Source of the DNA: Candidatus Hydrogenedentota bacterium
GTDB lineage: Bacteria > Hydrogenedentota > Hydrogenedentia > Hydrogenedentales > CAITNO01
DNA: 6,806 nt
Reading direction: 5' to 3'
Assembly (NCBI GenBank): GCA_903822375.1
Contig: CAIJOU010000163.1
Span: 1 to 6,806 of the forward strand
Part shown: positions 1 through 5,600 of the stretch, in pieces
How positions within the stretch are numbered: position 1 is the stretch's first letter
Layout: each line of letters starts with the position of its first letter
Notes under the pieces: model-generated
Told to the model about the DNA's origin: nothing
The model's input: the letters and a program-made list of their open reading frames with translations, nothing else
Databases searched by the model: none
Made by a program: the position numbers and the translations under genes

Positions 1-543
1 CAGGCCGTGGGCCTGGGCCTCGATAAGAAAATTCGAGAGCGCCTCCTCGCGCGAGGCGTGGACGGCAATGTCGGCGGCCCTGTAGAAGGGGGAGGGGTCC
101 GCGTGGAAGCCCAGGAAACCCTTGCCCGTCTTGATCCAGTCCAGCAGCGCCTGCTGTCCGTCCGGGCCCATCGGCGGGTTCTTGTCCGTGCCCAATTCGG
201 TCAGGACGCCGGTCGTGTAGAAGATTACCACGTCGTAATTCTTGAGATTCTCGGCATTGATCAGGCTGGCGTCCTTGGTGCAGGTGATTTCACCGCCCAT
301 CTTGGCCACAAGGTCGGTAAGCACCTTGTCCACAAGGCTCGGCGCGCCCTTTTTCGTCTTGATAACGTCATGCTCGAAACCTGCTGACTTGCTCAGGTAC
401 AGAATGCGCGTCTTCTTCGCGTCCTTTGCGGCACCCTTGGCCTCACCGGCGGCCGTGGCGCAGCCCGCCGCGGACAGTATCAGGGCCGCAACGGCCAGAG
501 AACCCAGCACCATTCCCCCGCGCCGAATCAGTTTCGCATGCAT
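1..543 (-). CDS. ThuA-like domain protein, secreted (5' part; C-terminus beyond left edge)
   Basis: The frame is open for 181 codons from ATG at 543 to the left edge, so the C-terminus is missing. The start is supported by GGGAG about 8 bases upstream (near 552-556). Residues 4-28 look like an export signal: basic KLIRR, a hydrophobic stretch, then SAAGC with Cys28. This could be a lipoprotein site, but -3 is Ala rather than the usual Leu, so signal peptidase I cleavage is also possible. An Ala/Lys-rich linker follows to about residue 44. The ThuA fold (PF06283, class I glutamine amidotransferase-like) is shown by RILYLSKSAGFEHDVI (46-61), YDVVIFYTTGVL (103-114), ALLDWIKTGKGFLGFHAD (132-149) and PFY (152-154). 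The family is linked to sugar use (trehalose utilisation A) and is often secreted in polysaccharide-degrading bacteria; the exact reaction is unknown. After PFY the sequence departs from the usual DTFY-type continuation. The gene has its own promoter, 228 bases after the SDR stop. Confidence 0.85.
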   Translation of the reverse strand, partial: MHAKLIRRGGMVLGSLAVAALILSAAGCATAAGEAKGAAKDAKKTRILYLSKSAGFEHDVIKTKKGAPSLVDKVLTDLVAKMGGEITCTKDASLINAENLKNYDVVIFYTTGVLTELGTDKNPPMGPDGQQALLDWIKTGKGFLGFHADPSPFYRAADIAVHASREEALSNFLIEAQAHGL

Positions 544-626
544 CGCAAGATCTCCCTTGTCGTTTGTTGATAACCCGCTCGGGCGCTGTGCCAGCCAGAC
601 GGCCGCGCCGTTTCGCAGAAAGAGAC

Positions 627-655
627 AGTGTAGGCCCCAAACCGGAGCCAGTCAA
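627..655 (-). promoter_or_regulatory. Sigma70-type promoter of the ThuA-like gene
   Basis: On the minus strand TTGACT (655-650) and TACACT (632-627) are separated by exactly 17 bases. They match the -35 and -10 consensus at 5 of 6 and 4 of 6 positions. Transcription would begin near 620, giving a leader of about 77 bases before the ATG at 543. The site lies after the hairpins that follow the SDR and before the ThuA-like gene, as expected for a separate transcription unit. The match was made by eye; use of a sigma70-like consensus in this organism is assumed. Confidence 0.55.
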
Positions 656-690
656 GAAATGCTCGCCCCACGCAGGAGGGCGCATCTACC

Positions 691-718
691 GCGGAAGAGG
701 CTTCCAGCCTCTCTCCGC
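691..718. repeat. Long GC-rich hairpin in the SDR-ThuA spacer
   Basis: Arms GCGGAAGAGGCT (691-702) and AGCCTCT/TCCGC (706-712 and 714-718) pair over 12 bases around a 3-base loop (703-705), with one bulged C at 713. It lies 26 bases from a second hairpin at 745-763. There is no T-run on either side, so a classical intrinsic terminator is not clear. It could be a REP-like intergenic element or an mRNA 3'-end stabiliser. CGCATCTACC (681-690) beside it resembles GCGTCTACC (760-768) beside the second hairpin, which suggests that the two are copies of one unit. Confidence 0.6.
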
Positions 719-744
719 TTCCATCCCGACCCGGCGCGAGAAGA

Positions 745-763
745 ACGCGGCAAGATGCCGCGT
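745..763 (-). terminator. Hairpin just after the SDR stop, possible terminator
   Basis: ACGCGGCA (745-752) and TGCCGCGT (756-763) form a perfect 8-base stem with a 3-base loop. It begins 8 bases downstream of the SDR stop codon. On the minus strand the stem is followed by a pyrimidine tract (TCTTCTC), which is only a weak U-tract. The position at the end of the glycosyltransferase-SDR unit and before the next promoter favours termination or 3'-end protection. A dispersed repeat that happens to sit at the gene end is the alternative. Confidence 0.5.
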
Positions 764-771
764 CTACCTCT

Positions 772-1560
772 TTACAACCTCTCGACGCTTAGCCCGCCGC
801 CGATCTCGATGACGGAACCGGTGGAATAATCGAAATAGCCCTCGGCCAGCGCGACCACGGCCTTGCCCACGTCCTCCGGGGTGCCCCAGCGCTGGGAGAG
901 CAGCAATCCCTCGGCAATCAACTTGTCGTACTTCTCCTTCACGCCGGCGGTCATGTCCGTGGCGGTAATGCCGGGTTGCAAGTCGTAGACGTTGATGCCG
1001 TGTTCCGCCAGGCGCACGGCATAGTTCTTCGCCGCCATGCTCAGTCCGGCCTTGCTCACGCAGTATTCGGCACGGTTGGGGCTGGCCACGCGGCTCGAAA
1101 TACTGGTGATGAAGATAATCTTGGGCGCACGTGCAGCGCCGTTTTTCACCTGTTCCACCATCTGCCGGCCCACGGCTTGGGTCAGGAAGAACGGCCCGCG
1201 CAGATTGATGTCCATCAGACGATCGTAGCTTTCCGGGGAGCATTCGAGAATGTCCGCACGGACGAGCGGCGCCACACCGGCATTGTTCACCAGCACATCG
1301 ATGGCGCCGAAGCGCGCCACGGCCTGTTGCACCACGTCCTCATGAGAAGCCAAGTTGGAAATGTCGGCGACCAGGGGCAGGCAGACCACGCCCAGCGCCT
1401 CCAGCTCTCGGGCAAGTTCGCGCAGACCGGGCCGTTCCGCGTCACCCTCGAGCCGCGTCGCCACGGCGGCGATGTCATAACCCTTTCCTGCCAGCGCCAA
1501 TGCAATGCCCCGGCCAATACCCCGGCTGGCGCCGGTCACCAGTGCGGTCGCCTTACCCAT
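772..1560 (-). CDS. Short-chain dehydrogenase/reductase (SDR), FabG-like
   Basis: A 262-residue classical SDR, the usual length for the family and apparently complete. It has the Rossmann nucleotide motif TGASRGIG (9-16), ADIS (65-68), NNAG (92-95), the active-site Asn119 in NLRG, Ser153, and the YxxxK pair Tyr166/Lys170 in YCVSK. The Ser-to-Tyr spacing of 13 is typical. Arg13 in the glycine motif and Arg36 after the second strand suggest NADP(H) over NAD(H); this is inference. The sequence style resembles cytoplasmic 3-oxoacyl-ACP reductase-like enzymes, but such labels seldom predict the substrate; a sugar or other alcohol/ketone is equally possible. The ATG at 1560 has GGGAG six bases upstream (1567-1571), inside the 3' end of the glycosyltransferase gene. 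The 8-base overlap with that gene implies translational coupling. The gene ends in TAA and is followed at once by hairpins. Confidence 0.93.
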   Translation of the reverse strand: MGKATALVTGASRGIGRGIALALAGKGYDIAAVATRLEGDAERPGLRELARELEALGVVCLPLVADISNLASHEDVVQQAVARFGAIDVLVNNAGVAPLVRADILECSPESYDRLMDINLRGPFFLTQAVGRQMVEQVKNGAARAPKIIFITSISSRVASPNRAEYCVSKAGLSMAAKNYAVRLAEHGINVYDLQPGITATDMTAGVKEKYDKLIAEGLLLSQRWGTPEDVGKAVVALAEGYFDYSTGSVIEIGGGLSVERL

Positions 1561-2467
1561 GATGTTCTCCCTGTTTGCGTGATTCGAGCCAAAATCCCCA
1601 GGTTTGCAGCGTCACCGACAACGTGATCAGCGCCAGCACAGGCAGCGCATAAAGCGGCCCGGCCGCCTTGAGGCTGTTGCTGAAGGTCCACACCCGCAGC
1701 CGCAGATAGCCTCCCACATTGGGAACGCGGCGTTTTATATGATAGTTGCCCCGGCCGCGCGTGATCTGCCAACGGATAAACCCGCGAAGGTCATTCTTTT
1801 CAACGTGGTAGACCACTTGGCCGGGCACATAGCGGATTTTCATGCCTCCGTCCACCATGCGCCGCGCCAGCACCGTGTCCTCGCCGCCCGGCACGGGGAA
1901 AGACTCGTCAAATCTGCCCGTGGCTTCAAAGGTTTCCCGCCGCATGCCCAGGTTGCAGCTGCTGAAGCTGCGCGCGTACCCGTCGGCATCCACCCGCCAG
2001 ACCCGGTCGAACCCAATAATCCCGCCGCCCGGAAAGCCCAGCAACGCCGCCGCGCGGCCAAAGGCCGTGCGCACCCGGGTAATGGTGTCGCCCGTGCAGG
2101 TGCCTTCCGTTTCCAGCGTGCGCCGGACAATCTCCAGCGTTTCCGACGTGAGTTCACAGTCCGTATCCGTGAAGAAGAGCCTGTCGCAGGCGGCCTCGGC
2201 CGCCCCGGCATTGCGGCACACCGCCGGACCGGAACGCCGGTCCCGGCGCAGCACCCTAAAACGGGGATCTTGGAGAACCGAATAATCGGCCCGTTCCGAG
2301 GCGTCATCCACCACCACCACCTCAAAATCCCCCATCGTCTGCGCAAGCAGAGAACCGTACAGCGTCTCCAGATGCTGCGGAAGGGGATTGTAGGACGGTA
2401 TTACGACTGAAATGGATGCCATGCCCTGTTCCAACGGTGAGTTCAGGAACACAGTATATACGAGCAT
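1553..2467 (-). CDS. Family 2 glycosyltransferase with a C-terminal membrane segment
   Basis: A GT-A fold transferase (GT2 style) that would pass a sugar from a nucleotide donor to an unidentified acceptor at the inner face of the membrane. Numbering from ATG at 2467: SISVVIPSYN (18-27) is the first strand; VVVVDDAS (50-57) carries the nucleotide-binding Asp pair; DTD (101-103) is the metal-binding DxD-like motif; GGEDTVLARR (194-203) has the likely catalytic Glu-Asp; QITRGRG (234-240) resembles the QxxRW-like element. A hydrophobic segment near 271-293 followed by a charged tail suggests a single membrane anchor. At 304 residues it fits simple GT2 enzymes. The start is uncertain. ATG at 2467 directly follows an in-frame TAA. 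ATG at 2422 (289 residues) puts the GT2 core at the N-terminus, as is usual, and fits a possible promoter at 2453-2483; I lean to 2422. The stop overlaps the SDR start. Exopolysaccharide, lipid or surface-protein glycosylation are all possible. Confidence 0.92.
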   Translation of the reverse strand: MLVYTVFLNSPLEQGMASISVVIPSYNPLPQHLETLYGSLLAQTMGDFEVVVVDDASERADYSVLQDPRFRVLRRDRRSGPAVCRNAGAAEAACDRLFFTDTDCELTSETLEIVRRTLETEGTCTGDTITRVRTAFGRAAALLGFPGGGIIGFDRVWRVDADGYARSFSSCNLGMRRETFEATGRFDESFPVPGGEDTVLARRMVDGGMKIRYVPGQVVYHVEKNDLRGFIRWQITRGRGNYHIKRRVPNVGGYLRLRVWTFSNSLKAAGPLYALPVLALITLSVTLQTWGFWLESRKQGEHHG

Positions 2468-2483
2468 TTACCCCCCGCCCCAA
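2453..2483 (-). promoter_or_regulatory. Possible promoter for the glycosyltransferase-SDR pair
   Basis: The minus strand has TTGGGG (2483-2478), then TATATACT (2460-2453). TTGGGG is 17 bases from TATATA or 19 bases from TATACT. The -10 is good (TATACT matches 5 of 6); the -35 is weak (3 of 6). Transcription would start near 2446, inside the longer glycosyltransferase frame. If real, only the ATG at 2422 could be used from this transcript, with a leader of about 24 bases. It is one of the few AT-rich spots in this GC-rich spacer, which is the main reason to list it. Confidence 0.3.
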
Positions 2484-2526
2484 TTGGCATGCGGTCAGGG
2501 GCACCGATAGTTCGATAAACAAGCGA

Positions 2527-2547
2527 GCCGGGACTTGAAGCCCCGGC
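2527..2547 (-). terminator. Distal hairpin after the large surface-protein gene, possible terminator
   Basis: GCCGGGAC (2527-2534) and GCCCCGGC (2540-2547) pair over 8 bases, including one G-U pair in RNA, around the 5-base loop TTGAA. On the minus strand the stem is followed by TCGCTTGTTTATC, moderately T-rich. This is the best intrinsic-terminator candidate in the window, 67-87 bases beyond the stop of the large gene and upstream of the glycosyltransferase. If it terminates, the glycosyltransferase needs its own promoter. Confidence 0.5.
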
Positions 2548-2551
2548 CCCA

Positions 2552-2574
2552 GTCCGGCGTCGGAGAAGCCGGAC
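2552..2574. repeat. Proximal hairpin of the 2468-2613 spacer
   Basis: GTCCGGC (2552-2558) and GCCGGAC (2568-2574) form a perfect 7-base stem with a 9-base loop. It is 4 bases from the hairpin at 2527-2547, so the two form a tandem pair 39 bases after the stop of the large gene. No T-run follows directly. The paired layout recalls the two hairpins after the SDR. It may be part of a bipartite terminator or a REP-like repeat. Nothing else in the 2468-2613 spacer stands out apart from the palindrome CCAATTGG (2480-2487). Confidence 0.5.
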
Positions 2575-2613
2575 CACTTTTCGGCATTTGCAACTGCCTC
2601 GTGTTCGGGATCG

Positions 2614-5600
2614 TTAAGGACGGCGGTGCGTGAACATGACCGCCAGGCCCATGGAACCCAATGCGAGCAGGAACAGGTCACCCATTTGCCTGCCCCAGTC
2701 GGAGGGACCGACGGCGCCTTTCGTGCCCCGGCATCCCGTGCCCGTATCGGCGCCCAGTTCGTCCGGCGTCAACTGTCCGTCCGCGTTTGTGTCCAACGCC
2801 TCAAACGTGTTCCTGGTGAGTTCGGTCACTGCACTCAGCGCCTCTTCCAGGGACAGCCTTCCATCACCGTTCACGTCCGCCGACGCGTAGGCCGCAGCCA
2901 GCTGCTGCCGGAGTTTGCCTGTGTCCGCGGGCTCGCCCTCGCCCTCGACGGGTTCCACCGCGGACGGCGGTCCAAGGCTCACCACAATACTCACCGCCGT
3001 TCCCTGCGGCAGTTCCGTGCCCGCTGCGGGACTTTGTGCAATCACATTGCCGGCCGCCACGGTATTATTGAAGTCCTGCGTGATGGGGCCCAATGCCAGA
3101 CCCGCCGCTGTGACTGCCGTCTCAGCCTGGGTCTGCGGCTCGCCCAGAACATCGGGCATTACGGACGGCTGCACGCCACGACTGACCACGAGGTCAACCG
3201 CTGCCGACGGCAGCACCGACGCGCCCGCCGTGGGCGTTTGCGCGACCACCACACCCACCGGCACGGTTGCACTGTATTGCTGCGTCACTGTGCCGACGAT
3301 CAGTATCGCATTCGTGATGACCGCCTCGGCCGCGGGTTGCTGCTTGCCCACCACGTCGGGCACGGCGATTCCGCCCCGGCTCAGCACCAAGTCAATGGCT
3401 GAACCGGGCTGCACAAGCGCGCCCCCAACCGGACGCTGGGAGAGTACCGTGCCGACCGGCACGGCCAGATTGTACCCCTGTCTCACGGTTCCGACGGCAA
3501 AGCCCGCGCCGGCCAACACTTCAGCGGCCGCGTCCTGCGTCTGGCCGACCACATCCGGTGCGGGCACCGGGTTGGGCACTTCATAGGCACCCATGTCCAT
3601 TCCGGCACGCTGAGGACGGGGCGCACCGAGCAAGTCCACCGTCGGCGCGCCGTCGGCCGTGCCTGTGTCCGCGCAGGGCGAGGCGGTCTGCAACTGGAAA
3701 TTGCCCGCCGCCGGATTCACAAACAGGGGATCGGCATCAAGGTTTCCCGTGCCGGGGTATCCGCCCTGCACATCGCAATAGGATGCCTTGGCCGGGGAAT
3801 TCTGCGTGGCAAGCACTCCGCCATTATCCCACACAATACAATTCGCCAAACGGACCGCGCCTGCGAAGATGGGCGCGTCAATCACATCTCTCCTGGTTGG
3901 ATTGCCGGCAATCGTGCAGTTGTCAAGGTCCAAACCGGCGGAGGCGCTGTAGGGGCTCATGACATTGAGGACGCCCCTTGTGTGCGCTGTGAACAGGCAG
4001 TTTTCCAGACGGGGCCGGCAACTTCCGGTAATGGATAGGGCCATCAACCCCGCATTCTTGTTCGCCGAGAAGACACAGCGGCTTATGGTTGGGCTGCAAC
4101 CAGCGCCCGACCCAAGATTGACCACTCCAATGAAGTTTCTGGCAAAAGAACAGTCCGTCATCCGCACACGGGAAACGGTTCCGTTGACGTCTCCGTTCAG
4201 GACCGCATAGGAAGACACCCCGTTGTCCGAGAAGCTGCATCCGATTATCAGCGGATTGGATGGTTTTTCGAAATCCGCCATATTGACCATGACGGCACAG
4301 GAGGAACCGTTGCCGGAAATCAAACAGTCAGCAAAGGTTGGCGAGACGCCTGCGTTGTCGATCGCAAGCAGATGGTCTATATCTGAATAGCTGCCAATCG
4401 ATGAAATAAGCGCGGCCAGAGTGCCGCTAACACCCGACCGGGCGGGCCCGTTGCCCCGAGTGATAGTGAATCCGTCCAGCCGCGCATTATCGGCGCCGTA
4501 GACGCATGCGTGAACACCTTCGCCGTCGATGACAGCGTCATGCGCTTTGGTGTCGCGCTGATCACGAAGCGTCTCGTTGCCTGCAAATCCTCCATACAGG
4601 TCACAGAACGGCGCCATGGCCACGACGGTATTTCCCGCGGTCGTATAGGTTCCCTCGGCCACCCAGACTTCGCCCGGTTCGCCAGTGGCCTTGCCCGCGT
4701 CAATGCCCGCTTGAACAGATGTAAACGCCGTCTCCCAACGGGCGCCGTCTTCGTTGCCCGACCGGTTATCCACATCCACGCGGACGATGGCGGACGCGGG
4801 GCCGCGATAATTGAAAGCGTCCGGCAGGGTCGCCGTTTGGCCGTCCGAGTTGACCACAACCACTTCCGCTGTGCCTGCGGCGTGCGGGGGAGAAATGCAG
4901 AAGATACTGCTGTCGGAGAGCACTTCGACTTCCGTCGCATCCGCGCCGCCAAAGACAACCCGGGTAGTCCCGAGTTTTCCATATTGTGAACCAGAGAGGA
5001 GCACGGGCGTTCCACCCCCAACCAGACCTTCCGCAGGCACAATCTTGTCGAGCCCTGGCGGCGGTCCGAGTATATAGGTGAACCCATTGTGCAGGGTGGC
5101 CGTGCCGCCACCCGGGTTGTAAACGGTAATGTCAACCCCGCCCGGTGCATGCGGCGGGATTTGACAACGAATATACAGGTTGTTGCCTCCCGAATTGCCC
5201 ACATAGACGTCGGGGGATTCAACGTCGCCGAAGCTCACGCGCGTCGCGCCGGACTCGGAGAAATTGCTTCCGTAAATCGTTGCGTATGAACCGCCCACCG
5301 CATATCCCATGGGGAAGTATATGCTCGTGATGATCGGGAGCATCATGTTCAGGTAACTGTATCCGTTGGGGAGCGCGCCCGTCTTGCCGTCGGGATTGAC
5401 GACAACAACATCCACCGAACCCGCAGCGTGCGGCGGCGTCTTGCAGCTAATGCTGTTACTGCCCCCCACATTAATGTCCGTTGCTTCGACTCCACCGAAC
5501 AGAACTCTGCTGGTCGCGCCGGGCAAGGAACAGAACCCGGCTCCGGATATCGTCACCGTGGTGCCGCCGATAACAAGGCCGTGGGTGGGTGACAACGAAA

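Noticed and set aside
242..829. Plus-strand frame across the ThuA-like gene start and the spacer
   Set aside because: It covers the promoter, hairpins and two real gene ends in antisense, and its translation is Arg/Pro-rich with no family.
976..1626. Long plus-strand frame opposite the SDR gene
   Set aside because: It is antisense to a complete, motif-rich SDR. Long open antisense frames are expected in GC-rich genes, and the translation (His/Arg/Gly-rich) has no recognisable family.
1604..2410. Long plus-strand frame opposite the glycosyltransferase
   Set aside because: It is antisense to a well-supported GT2 gene, and its product is Arg/His/Ala-rich without any domain.
2322..2681. A 119-codon minus-strand frame spanning the spacer between the large gene and the glycosyltransferase
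   Set aside because: It overlaps the 3' end of one clear gene and the 5' part of another in a different frame, runs through both hairpins, and its translation shows no domain or sensible composition.
2758..2877. Dockerin module (cellulosome-like)
   Set aside because: The two calcium loops end in Glu at position 12 and are spaced like an EF-hand pair; dockerin repeats normally have Asp at that place and characteristic recognition residues that are absent.
2626..3402. Plus-strand frames opposite the PASTA and C-terminal coding region
   Set aside because: They are shadows of the large gene; their low-complexity Arg/Thr/Ser composition mirrors the repeats on the coding strand.
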